NCBI GenBank assembly: GCA_019828545.1
Contig: JACVRA010000424.1
Span: 1 to 64,000, forward strand
Reading direction: 5' to 3'
From: Paracamarosporium sp. OC-R06-R3
Lineage: Eukaryota; Ascomycota; Dothideomycetes; Pleosporales; Didymosphaeriaceae
Length of the DNA stretch: 64,000 nt
Below, piece by piece: positions 9,983-20,565 of this stretch. The first letter of the stretch is position 1; the number at the start of each line of letters is the position of its first letter. The position numbers and the translations under genes were made by a program. The notes under the pieces were generated by a model. It saw only the letters and a program-made list of their open reading frames with translations. It was not told the origin of the DNA and did no database searches.

Positions 9983-10973
9983 ATGGCCGCGCAACCCACA
10001 CCCGCACACCCAGCGACCATGCTCGCAGAAGTCACGTCGACGAACCAAAGTCTAGACACACCACTTCCAGAAGCACTCTTCAAAACGAAGAGACTACTCG
10101 TGCGGCCCATGCACCCTCAAGACGCCGAGTCCGCGCAACGAGCCTGCGCACCGGCTTCAATAACGAAATACATGTACGACGCCCAACTAACAAAGCCCTA
10201 TTCAAGCACACCTTCTAACCGCACAACTTCCAAACCACAGGGCCCTCGGCTTCGCGTACCCCTACACCATGGACCACGCACGCACCTGGATAGCAACGAA
10301 CCTGGAAAGCCCCCATAGTAAATCCCCCAGCACCCAGACCAAGACATTACTCATGGTTCGTTCAGACCACCTCTACCTGACGACGCACGACGACCCGCAC
10401 ACGGTCATCGGCAGCATCGGGCTGAAGCCCGGCTCAGACAATCACGCGCACACCGGCGAGGTGGGGTACTGGCTTGCAGAAGAGCACCAGGGCAAGGGCC
10501 TGACGACGGAGGCGCTGGAGGCCTTCGTGGAGTGGACGTTCCTGGTGCGGACGGGCGACGGGTCGGCGCCCAAGGAAGGTGGGTTTTGTTTCTATCCTAA
10601 TCCGTTACTATTCGCTTTCTCCTGTGTGATGTGTCTCCCTGTCTCCGGCTCCTTGTACTTCTTTTCCCCACTGTCCTGGAAAAAGCATGCGGTCTACGTA
10701 TAGAAGCATGTACGACGCTGTGCTGTGCTGTGCTGTGCTGATGCAGCAAAAACAGGAAAAAGTCCCGAAACCAAGAAGACGCGGCTCTTCGCGGACGTCT
10801 TCGCTGAGAACACGGCGTCGATGCGGATCCTGGAGAAATGTGGGTTCCAAAAGGAGGGCGTGCAGAAGGAGCATGTGAGGACGCGGAACGGGGTGTTGAT
10901 GGATATGCATTTGTATGGGTTGACGGTTGGGGACTGGGAGGTGTGGAGGAAAGGGAGAGAAGAGAGGGAGTAG
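9983..10973 (+). CDS. GNAT N-acetyltransferase, RimJ/RimL type
   Basis: Exons 9983-10173, 10241-10578 and 10747-10973 give 251 residues. The first splice (donor GTACGA, branch CTAAC, acceptor CACAG) rebuilds ITKYMALGFAYPYTMDHARTWI, a canonical RimJ/RimL segment. The core has GEVGYWLAEEHQGKGLTTEAL, the acetyl-CoA pyrophosphate loop (Q-G-K-G), and ADVFAENTASMRILEKCGFQKEGV with the usual N-x-x-S-x-x-L-E-K-x-G-F. The family acetylates protein N-termini or small amines; the substrate here is unknown. The second intron (168 nt) contains a GCTGT pentamer repeat and ends at one of two in-frame acceptors (10746 or 10755), which would change the protein by three residues. A second ATG at 10019 would shorten the protein by 12 residues. 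Confidence 0.85.
10717..10740. repeat. GCTGT pentanucleotide microsatellite in intron 2 of the GNAT gene
   Basis: Four GCTGT units plus GCTG directly upstream of the 3' splice site, where a pyrimidine tract would normally sit. Confidence 0.85.
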
Positions 10974-11202
10974 GGAGGGTTTGATTTACATCTTTCACTC
11001 TCTTCTTATCAACTTCGAACTTAAGCCCGCTTCGATTTTTTCTTTGTAGCTGCCCCCGGGGTTGGCAGATGGCTACTACTGAAATGTGCACTACAGGACA
11101 GTAGTTAATGGTAACAGAGGTTCTACCTTTTTTTTACTTTCAATCTATGATTGTGTAAGACCACAACTCTTTCAAATTCTACTAAGATAGAATACAAAAG
11201 CT

Positions 11203-12353
11203 CTACTCCGGCTGCCCTCCAACAACAACCACATCCTCTGAAAGGCTTCCGATATTCTTCTCATCAATAGTCGAGCTGCCAACAAACTTATACAGCATAT
11301 CACTTTTCACTCCCCCAGCATTGCGCTCAACAACATGCTCCTTCCTTCCCGAATCAACTACCAGCTGGAACAAATCCGGCCGACTATAATGACCCACCGG
11401 ATCCGCTACGCTCTTCGCATACTGGATGGTCTCAAAGTCGCAATCCGCATACAGTATTCCCTCCCAATCGCCCGGTACATCGCGCGTCAGCTTCTTCCCA
11501 TCGGGTCCGTAAATCGCCGCGAACCCTCCACCCACCTGATCCATGTGGGATGCCGGATTGTCGTTCTCTTTGATCAAGCCCGCAGCGTTCGCAGTGTGAC
11601 ACTGCGTTGCAACGATAGTGTACGCGCCAGCCTCGATGGCATACATACGGCTCGCGATGACGGCAGCATCGTTGGTGAAGGACCATGGCTCCCAGCCCAA
11701 GTACGCCTGGCACGTTGGCCACGCTGCGATATGGAAATGTTCGTGTTGAGCATACGTATGGTATTTGAGCAGCGGCTGAAGATGCTCCCAACATTGAAGG
11801 GTTCCGATGTTGCCGATTTCAGTACCCACGACGTTCCTGATAGAGTCACCACTGCCCTCACCGAAGAGTGTACGCTCTATGTGCGTGGGTTTGGTCTTGT
11901 GGCGGTGCAAGACAACGTCGCCGGTAGACGAGATGAGAGACTGCGCCATGAAGAGTGAGCCGTTGCTTCGCTCTGAGAAGCCGAACATCACATAGATGTT
12001 ATTGGCTTTTGCTGCGCGACGGACCCGGTTGTAATCTGGCGAGTTGAGTTCGATGCTATTTTCGAAGTATCGACGAACGAGAGGTACCTTGACGTGTTCC
12101 TCCGTCAGCCATCGACCATATACCTATCAGACATAGAAGGACTCACGTTCTCCTTGAAGGCGTTGCTCCAAAGGAAGTCAGGATAGCCGGGAACCCATGT
12201 TTCGGAAAAACAAATCAAATGCGCGCCATTATTTGCAGCCTCCTCAATCGCATCAACCGTCTTGTTAAGCCCGGCCTTTTTGTCGAGGAAAGGTGCTTCG
12301 AGCTGTGGCACGGCTACTTTGACGACCTTCGTAGGAAACGACATATGCTCCAT
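11203..12353 (-). CDS. Nitrilase / carbon-nitrogen hydrolase
   Basis: Exons 12353-12147 and 12087-11203 (intron 12088-12146, 59 nt, CTGAC branch) give 363 residues. The Glu-Lys-Cys triad of the nitrilase superfamily can be placed: E51 in FSETWVPGYP, Lys in HRHKTKPTHIERTLFGEG (about 133 or 135), and C168 in TLQCWEHLQP. The CWEH sequence and the following HIAAWP region fit true aliphatic/aromatic nitrilases and cyanide hydratases rather than amidases. These enzymes turn nitriles into acids (or cyanide into formamide) and form spirals in the cytosol. ATG 12353 (MEHMSFPTK) is preferred over in-frame upstream methionines because the conserved beta strand begins right after it. A shorter AG at 12124 would leave a 23-nt intron, too short to splice. 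Confidence 0.88.
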
Positions 12354-13211
12354 GGTGGATGGTGGAAGGACTGGTAGTTGGAGTGTGAGTTTCTGGAATG
12401 TCTGATATCCTGCTTTTAATGGTAATATCGCATGTGCGATGTGCCTAGAGAGATAGCAGTACCTGAAATGCACACGTGAAATGTTTCCGGGAGTAACTTC
12501 CGCGGGTTTCGCGGCGACTCGCGTGTATGTCGTAGTGCAGCGTTATGTGGGCTCTTATCATAGATACCATCCCATAAGGCGTTGTGATAAGAGGTTCAGC
12601 TGACAGATTGCTCAGGTCAAGTGACCATAGGTTACGGCAATCATGAACCACTACCTCGATGTATAGGTGACGGATATGATCTGACCTTGTTGTCTAGTTG
12701 ACTTTCGCAGAAGTTGTTAAGTTACATGACATGGCGCAGTATTTTTTAGGCTTGATCCTGGCATTACGAATACACGCAATGCTTTATAGAATTATAACGA
12801 TAGGTGTTCCGTAACGTGCCGTCCATCTATGCAGTAATGTAATCTACGCAGTTCAAGCATCGCGAAAGGCAATTCAACGTATTTTTAGAATACCCATGTT
12901 TTAGTTGTTACAGAAAGACTTAAGTCGGTGGTAAAACAGCTAGAACCTTTGCAAGATAACTACGCAGATTGATTGAAACATCCATACATGCATCCATCCT
13001 CTGTTTATAGAGTATTTCAAACTCATCATCAACCGGCAATCTAACGTGCCCAAATGATACCCACTAGTTGTATGGTCTCCCTAAACTTCTACCCACTTAT
13101 TAACAAATGCAATCATATATGCGACCTTTCAAGGCTACAATTCCTCTCCAATAGCTCTTTCCAAGCCTATCCAGTAGCTCTTACCTCACCGCGGAGAGTA
13201 TCCAAATCTAA
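12354..13211. other. Intergenic region, nitrilase promoter and transporter 3' end
   Basis: About 860 bases, AT-richer than the neighbouring genes. It should hold the nitrilase promoter and the 3' UTR of the sugar transporter, which lies on the same strand. No gene or clear repeat seen. Confidence 0.4.
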
Positions 13212-14948
13212 TCACACTTTATCGTCATGTGTATATTCTTGTGCATCCTCGGAGGGTTCAGCAGAACCAAGACCCATAGTTACGGTCGGCTTCTGGAAGA
13301 CGTGGTCCATTTCCTCGAGCGTGCGTCCGGCGGTCTCAGGGCAGAACCAGTACACTGTTTGCGTAATTAGAACCCGCATGAACGGACCTGCAATGGCCTT
13401 GCTTACCAAACGGAATTTGCAGTAAATTGAAAACTGCAATCACAATGTAGATCCTCCATTGTATACTGACAATCGCCGGCGGTGTCATCATGACGGTTAG
13501 AAAGGCGAACGCCCACTCACACATTACTGCAATCGAGCCGTTTATGTGCCGGAAGCGAAGCGGGCTGATTTCGGGCGTGTAGACCCAGACTACGCAGTTC
13601 CAGGACATGCCAAAAATGCTAGAGAAAATTAGTCGTTGAAGACGGACGAAGGGTGCAATCACTGACAACTCGAACACAAATACCATAGACACAGCAACCC
13701 ATCCCATGGCCTTGCTCCCGTTTGATGTTGCCAACAAAAGGGTGAATGCTATCATAGCAGTAGTCGTTCCAACGGAGCCCCATAGCATCAACTGTCGGCG
13801 ACCTACTTTCTCGATGAGATAGATGGCTGGAAGTGTCCCGGCAAAGAAGCAAAGCGCTGAAAACCCGGCGACTAGACGAGCTAGGTCATTGCTTAGACCA
13901 ACAGACTGACTGAAAAGAATGGCTTGGTAAAAAGTGATAACATTGCAGCCTCCTATATGTTGTCAGTTATTAGATTACGTTGCGGGGTTTGAAGTCTACC
14001 AAGCTGCTGCAGAGCCTGCAATGTGGCTCCAATAAACAAACGACGACTGTTTCGAACAGGTGAGTTGTCCCAAAATAGCGACCTCCACAGTGGTTGGGCC
14101 GTGGTCTCACTTCTCTCAAACTCGATAGCATCGAGGATGCTCCGTTTTTCGATCACTGTAATTGGCGATCCTTCGATGCTGCCACTGATACCATGCAGTC
14201 TGCACAGTACCTGATCCGCTTCTTCTATCTGGTCCCAATAGTAGAGCACGCGAGGGGACTCAGGTAATTGCCATGTAAGAAAGAGGGCCACAAGCGGATA
14301 AAGACATTGGAACGCTAGTGGAAACCGGAAACTGGCACTGCTCTTGACAAAGCTCATCCCTATTTTCGTTAAAGTGGAGGCTTTGGAAAGGGCGGGTCGT
14401 CGTGGTGCTTACCGTAATCCAGCCAGTAAGCTGTAACATTGCCACTCAGCACAATGCTCAGCTCGATGGCAACACTACGTCCTCTTTTGGATGCGCTCGA
14501 AATTTCGGCTATCCAAATTGGAACCGTAGAGGATATGACGCCAGTCCCACATCCGGTTATAATACGGAATACAATCATCTGCGCTTGATGATATGTTGCC
14601 GATTGAATAGCTCCACCAACAATGGCAAGCATGCACCCGAGCATAAGAGACTGTTTGCGGCCCAGTCGGAGACCATACGTGGCTGCGATAGCGCACCCGA
14701 TCTGACAGAGTTAGGTGGCTTTGCTTTCCAACGCACTGTTGACGTACCATGCAGCCGATGTTATAGACTGATGTGATCAACCCCTGCTTTGTAGAATCAG
14801 GGTGACCTAAGATGGCGAGGAAAGGAGTTTGCGGAAGAAGTCCACCCAGAACACCTTGGTCAAACCCAAAGAGAGAGAAACAAAGACCGCCGTTGATTAT
14901 CAGAGCAGCACGAAGCTGTCTTCCTTTCAGGCCTCCGATACCAAACAT
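13212..14948 (-). CDS. MFS sugar transporter (hexose/lactose-permease-like)
   Basis: Six exons: 14948-14748, 14701-14413, 14359-14000, 13952-13667, 13618-13407, 13354-13212; 496 residues. All five introns are 46-53 nt. The protein has the sugar porter signatures: SLFGFDQGVLGG in helix 1, GLRLGRKQSL and VGRRQLML loops, WQLPESPRVLYYWD before the central loop, and WFCPETAGRTLEEMDHVF after helix 12. About twelve membrane segments can be counted. The fourth intron (13619-13666, 48 nt, donor GTCAGT) contains no stop and keeps frame, but removing it restores the conserved FVFEFIFGMSWNCVVWVYTPEI. The gene is divergent from a Zn2Cys6 regulator 362 bases away, so specific sugar-induced control is likely. 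Substrate not determined. Confidence 0.9.
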
Positions 14949-15310
14949 ATCTAGGTAATCGAGGCGTCGGTATCACAATTCTAGGACCTGACATAGGCCG
15001 AGAAAATTTCTCAGAGCCACCACGACGCAGTATATAGTTATATCTGTCGGCATCTCAGTAGCTTGTGAGTTATAGAAACTCTTTATCGCTTCGATGATAC
15101 ACATGTGTTTTGGCTACACTGTGATAGTAGGTAACAGAAGCATGAGCCTGGGAATGCCATCCACGGAAATTACTCCCGACATTCGGCGCTACACTGAATT
15201 CGGCTCTCTTATCACTGCTACGGCCCGATTGAAGGCAATAATCACACCTCATCGCCTGAACACCTGGAAATCATGTCCGTTCATCCAGAATCACTCTGTA
15301 TGCTAATAGA
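14949..15310. promoter_or_regulatory. Divergent promoter between sugar transporter and Zn2Cys6 factor
   Basis: Both genes start outwards from this 362-base region. This is a common arrangement of a pathway regulator and its target transporter. No gene is encoded here; I did not find a strong palindromic CGG pair by eye. Confidence 0.5.
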
Positions 15311-17626
15311 ATGCCACGAAAATCCCTTGGAACCAACAAAAACGTCACGAGCGCTTGTTTGAGCTGTAAACGGCGCAAGGTGCGATGCGACGGACAGTTG
15401 CCTTGTGCGAATTGCCAGACGGCTCAATTGCAGTGTGCTTTTGATGCGCAAGCCGATGGCAGAAGGTAGGTAATCAATTGTTTCTTCGTAAAATGCTGAC
15501 TTGTGTCACAGGGTAACGAAGAAAGTCGTCGTAGAACTAGAAGCGCGGTTAGCTCAACTAGAGAGGCTCCTTCTAGAGCGGAACATCGATATCCCACCTG
15601 TGTCAGCTACACCACAAGAGCCGACCACAACCGATGTTATCGAAGGGGATGTAATGGTTTCCAATCCCGTAACGACCACAGATGGCGATGTGCTGGCGAG
15701 CACATTCTCGCCTGCCCCCCTTTCCTCAACGTTTCAACCCACTCCATCGACCGAGATCCATGTGCAAGATGACAATGATCCGGCAGAATGGGAATTCATT
15801 TTCCCCAGCACTGATGCACTGCCCTGGTCCGTCGGTCAGGCCGCGTCACCGACATCTTTTGCAAGGCCAGCCTCGCCAAACCTAACGTCTGATTTGATAC
15901 CGCCAGGAGAAAAGGACGACTTTACAGATCTGCTATCAGCCCGCATGGCGGAGCTCCGGATTGCTGAAGATGGCCAATTACGCTACTATGGTCCTACTTC
16001 CAATCTTCATGTACACCAGAATGGCATGCATTCGCTCTCCTGTCCAAAAATCCGGCAAGTTGCTACAGAGGGTGAGCTTGCTTTGACCAGGCTAGGACTC
16101 GACAAGGTGGTACCGGTATCTTTTGAAAACCACCTTGCGCGTCTCTATTTCACTTGGCACAATCCGTCTGTTTATGTAGTTGACGAGGACATATTTTTTG
16201 AAGAGAAGGCGAAGTGGCTTGCGGGATGTGAGAGTAGCCCGTATTATTCCGAAACGTTGAACAATGCCATCTGCGCAGCTGGCGCCCTACTCGCATCAGA
16301 AGACGATTTTACGAATCTTCCAGGAGTATCGTCTGAATTCTTCCAGGACCGAGCAAAGGCCCTACTTGACATAGAGATGGACAGTCCTACAGTAGCAACG
16401 GTACAAGCACTAGTAGTCATGACATCAGCTGAAGCAGTATTCATGCGCGATACACGCGGCTGGCTATACAGTGGCATGGCCGCAAGGCTGAGTGCTGACC
16501 TTGGCCTACAACTGGATTCTTCTACACATGTGGAGGCGGGTATTCTGACAGATCGCGATGTTCTTGTCAGGCGCACCTCATTCTGGGGCGTCTACATACA
16601 CGATAATATGTGGTGTCTCTACGTTGGTCGTGCGTGTGACATTGGAATCCGGAACATTGCAGTCTCACCGCCCTGCTATGATCTCGATAAGGACGAGAAT
16701 CGTATTTGGAAGCCGTACCCTGCCACAAACAAGAAGACTAATATTCCTTTCGCGCTACATTCTTGTACGGCTGCGATGGTTGAGCTATGCAAACTCATGC
16801 GACGAGTCTGTGTTACACTGTACGTCCACTTTTTCAATACTGCCGGTGGACGGGTTCTAAATACTCTTTATCTCTGTATTGTCTTCTTGCCATTGCATGG
16901 TATTTCAGATCGAACATCTAACAGGAGTGCAGCTACTCTGGGCATACAATTGAAGCCAATGTCTTATTGAATTTCCTCACCGCGACCGAGGAACATATGA
17001 ATTCGTGGCTAAACGGTCTACCAGAGTCATTGCAGGTAGATTTCTCAGATCAGGCTAGTTGCCATGCTCCGGCCGTTCTTCAGCTTCACATGCAATATCA
17101 CGCCATTTTAATATTTCTCTATCGACCTTATCTATCTAGGGACTTTGCCCGCGCCATGAATTCTCTCCATGTCTTTGACCATACAACTTTCGAGAAAGCT
17201 TTCAACAACTGCCTCCAGTCTTCCCACGAGATTGTCAGGCTTCTCCGACTCTACAAGCAACAACATTCGTTTCGTCGCTTGCACATGGAAATCGTCCACC
17301 ATATCTTCACAGCCGCCCTAGTTTTTATTCATAACAACTGCGCCCTTTCTGCATCTGATTCCAGGCTGGCACTGAGAGATCTGCAGTTCTGCCATCAGGC
17401 TCTCGGCGAGATCGGCCAGTATTATAGCAATGCTAATCGCGCATTGGAAGTTATTATCCAGACTAAGGGAGAGTGGCAACGACTGGCGCAATTGCGAGCA
17501 GCAAGGCAAATAAGTCTTAAGCGAACAATTACAGAACAGGTAGGGACTACGGATGAGCGGGTACGGGGCGATGGTACCCGGCGAAAGCGACATAACAGCA
17601 CGTTCTATTTGTATGATGCGGAATAG
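15311..17626 (+). CDS. Zn2Cys6 transcription factor with fungal-specific TF domain
   Basis: Exons 15311-15465, 15512-16819 and 16933-17626 give 718 residues. The N-terminal binuclear zinc cluster (residues 16-42) reads C-x2-C-x6-C-x5-C-x2-C-x6-C, followed by a leucine-rich coiled coil (ELEARLAQLERLL) for dimerisation. The middle part, from about residue 230, is the fungal-specific TF domain (GALLASEDDF..., RGWLYSGMAARLSADLGL, RRTSFWGVYIHDNMW). The third exon continues with a helical C-terminus. The 113-nt second intron joins VCVTL to YSGHTIEANVLL in frame. This is the NirA/xylanase-regulator type of nuclear regulator. Its head-to-head position with the sugar transporter suggests that it controls it. 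Confidence 0.88.
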
Positions 17627-17689
17627 TTTATCGTTCATGGGAGGGGCGGCGAAGGGTATATTCTTAGTAGGAAGGGAGGTATAGTGCGT

Positions 17690-20565
17690 TCAAGAGCACT
17701 CTGGGTCATCATTCTCCTGGGTGTCAACATGCTCCCTCTCTGACGTCGGTCTCGAAGTCCCCGGCAACAGTTTCAGCCTCTCCATCGTCTTCACATGTGC
17801 CCAGTCGTGTACCCCCAGGCTAGTCAGCGCCGTCTTTGCTCTGAATATAAGATCACCTCTCCACGCCCAAAAGTACTGCTCCACCTGCCTCGCCGCCTCC
17901 TCGCCTTCCACCTTCGCCACCAGTCGACAAACCCACACCGCCCTCTTCTGCGCCACAAACTGATTCTCAGCTAGTGGCCGTGTGATGCACACGCTAACGA
18001 CGGTGCGCGTAAACATCGGTTGAATAGGAAGCTCGTGAGCTTTAAGGTATTTGTATAGATAGTTGATTGAGCGCCAGTTCTGCTGGCAGCTTCGTGTGCG
18101 GTCCATGGCATACTGGTAAGCGAACTGGTGAATGAGGTCGGCCTGGACTTCTTTGGGTATATCGGCAGTCAGGTTGCGATAGGCGAGGGGAACAATGCGA
18201 GCCTCGTTTGCGCGGGACAGGATGTGCTGGAAGAAGCGGCGGGATTGTAGTTCTTTTAGCCGTGTTTTGGGTTCTACGACTGTTGCATCAAGAGCATGTT
18301 GAGCATCAAGAAGCCTGTGGAAGGCATTGAGGTTGTAGCCGAGGCGTGTGGAGTCTGTTTCCTTGCTGACCTCTTCTAGCACCTGATTCGTGTAGCTGGC
18401 AAGATACACAGTGCTCGAGAGCCCGGTCCCGCTCTTTCGAATTCTTTCAAGTAGGTTAGAAACCGAGTGGAAGCTTTTGTGTTCGTCGATATAAGGGATC
18501 ATCAATTCGAGGACGCCATGGTTGGGTAGTGATTTTTCTGCAAGGTCAGAAACTAGCCTCGCAAGCATTCCATTGAGAGACGCCCCTTTTTGCTCCTCTT
18601 GGGCCAAGAACGACGTATATGACTCGATCCAGTCGAACAGGTCGAGGGATAACTTTCCAGAAAAAGAATCATGTCCGAGTAAGCTATACAGCGATGCAAC
18701 GACCAGAGTGGATGGAGAATAGCGATGCTCAAAGTGCGCACGGACAAAGCTGCTAAAAGCAAGGCGAGAAACCGACGCCTGATCAACTGTACCGGCAATT
18801 GTTCGCATGTCCAGTCGATAGAGGAGTTTGAACCAAATGTGAATGAAAGGAAGGCTCCTTTGACCTAGTTGCGGAACTGCCGAAATCTCTTCGAGCGTGA
18901 CGGACATCGAAGCAATCCATGTGCGAAGGAGAGACCGTGGCACAGTCTCAAGAAAGTCCAGGCTAACCGGTATCATCGAATTGTCTTTGACGCAAGCGGT
19001 AACCAGATTGTTGATTTGGAATGGCGCTTGCAAATTATCCGTGCTCAGCACTTTCCACATCTCACGTAAACGTTGGGCAAGACGGCGATCTGACAATCTG
19101 TAGGATGCGGTTCGTAATAGCGTCTCAACAGTATGAGAATTCCTTTCACTGTGATTGTCTCGCTCTTGAAGTCGCTTATTTTGCCAGTACGACGACTTCC
19201 AACCCTGCTTCATGTCCCAGTGAGCAGAATCCCAGAGGCCACGGATTAGTAAGCGCAAGCTCGCATCCTGGTCAAGAGAGGTCCACAGGAGATTTCCCAT
19301 GCTAGCTTTATGTGTGGATGGAGACAAAGCTCGTTCGCATTGAGCTTGCTCAGCAAGTTGCCTGTATATCAGATGCACCGCGACGGTGCGGGGCATGGAT
19401 GGAGCCAGGTACTGCTCTTCCATAATTTGCAGGAAACGTAGGCCTTCCGGGTCGAAGATGCTGGGTAAACGCACACCTGGTTGGCCAAGTAACCCTACGG
19501 TATATTCCCCCCGCCATGGAGAGTTCGAAAGATACTGGAACACAAGGGAACAAAACCTTCCGGCTTCGGAATGGGATGGACAACATGTCAAATAGGAGCT
19601 AACCAGGAACGTGGCAGGTCGAGATCTGTTGCTCTTCATGAGCTCTTCCCAAGTCACGATTGCCGCTGATGGTCTCTCCGCGAACGTATCAGGTGTTGTG
19701 CCGTCGATTAATTCCCGAAACTTTTCAAAGCAGGCATTGGCATCTGAAGGGGCTTCAGCCGTCACAGGAGTAGCGTCTTTCGTCAGAAGAGGCTCGAAAA
19801 CCTGTACGTGGTCTGCTGCAGCGTCCCGAGCCCACTCTTCATGAGTAATGCCCACTTGATCGCTGTGACCACTTTTCACCTTCATCGCTGCATCCAATTC
19901 TGTAGAAGAGTCCTTCGGATCGTTTGCCGTAAGGAAATCATTCGATATGTTAGCGCTTGCCGTGGTGTCTGAGTCCTGTCCATTGATATGGTCGTCTGAT
20001 AGCGCAGTGTCATTCCGTTTGGAATCCATGTCATCATTGGCTAAGTTATATGCGGGATGCACCGGAGTGGACGACGGATCCAATGTTGTATCAAAAGGCG
20101 AGATATTGGGCTCTGTTGCGGTCGGAGAGGGATTTGCTAGGGGGTTGAGAGATGGAAAATTGAAAGCTGCAATGCTCTGTTAGCCTCGGAGAAACACTAT
20201 AGCTCTTTCTCGCACATACCAAGATCCAAAGGCTCGTCTTTCTTCAATGACGGTGGCTCATATTGCCAGTGCGGCTCTTTGTTTCGGCGCGAACCAAACA
20301 ACGCGCCAAAGTTGAACAACGGCGGCGGCATGCCACCGGAGACGTCCATGTTCGCTTGGAGAGTCATCCTTCTCTTTGCGGAGCGCCTCCTGGCCTCCAA
20401 TGGCCCCGGGACATTGCTGCCATGCCTCCGCTGATGTGGGCAGGTTGTGCGGAAAAAGCGCGATACGGCTTGCGAGAGGGCGTCTTCGGAGATCCAGACG
20501 TGCTCGAGAGCGGTGCGATTCAGCGACGGCACTGCTCGACAGCAGGCAATGGGCGGGCGTCGCAT
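17690..20565 (-). CDS. Large uncharacterised protein, probably mitochondrial
   Basis: Exons 20565-20220 and 20166-17690 (intron 20167-20219, 53 nt, donor GTATGT) give 940 residues. The start MRRPPIACCRAVPSLNRTAL and the following basic, acid-free stretch (RRRSAKRRMTLQ) resemble a mitochondrial presequence. Residues about 120-260 are acidic and low complexity. From about 270 on the protein is an alpha-helical, repeat-like array with many Leu, Arg and Trp (for example SLLRTWIASMSVTLEEIS, HWDMKQGWKSSYWQNKRLQ), as in fungal mitochondrial translation or RNA factors with degenerate PPR/helical repeats. I do not recognise an orthologue. The gene almost abuts the 3' end of the Zn2Cys6 gene (63 bases, convergent). 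Confidence 0.78.

Noticed and set aside
12124..12146. A 23-nt intron in the nitrilase gene
   Set aside because: Shorter than any usual spliceosomal intron and lacks room for a branch point; the 59-nt intron with CTGAC branch restores a better protein.
16820..16907. Use of the TTTCAG acceptor at 16908 in the second intron of the Zn2Cys6 gene
   Set aside because: It leads to a stop after three codons; the acceptor at 16932 keeps the frame.
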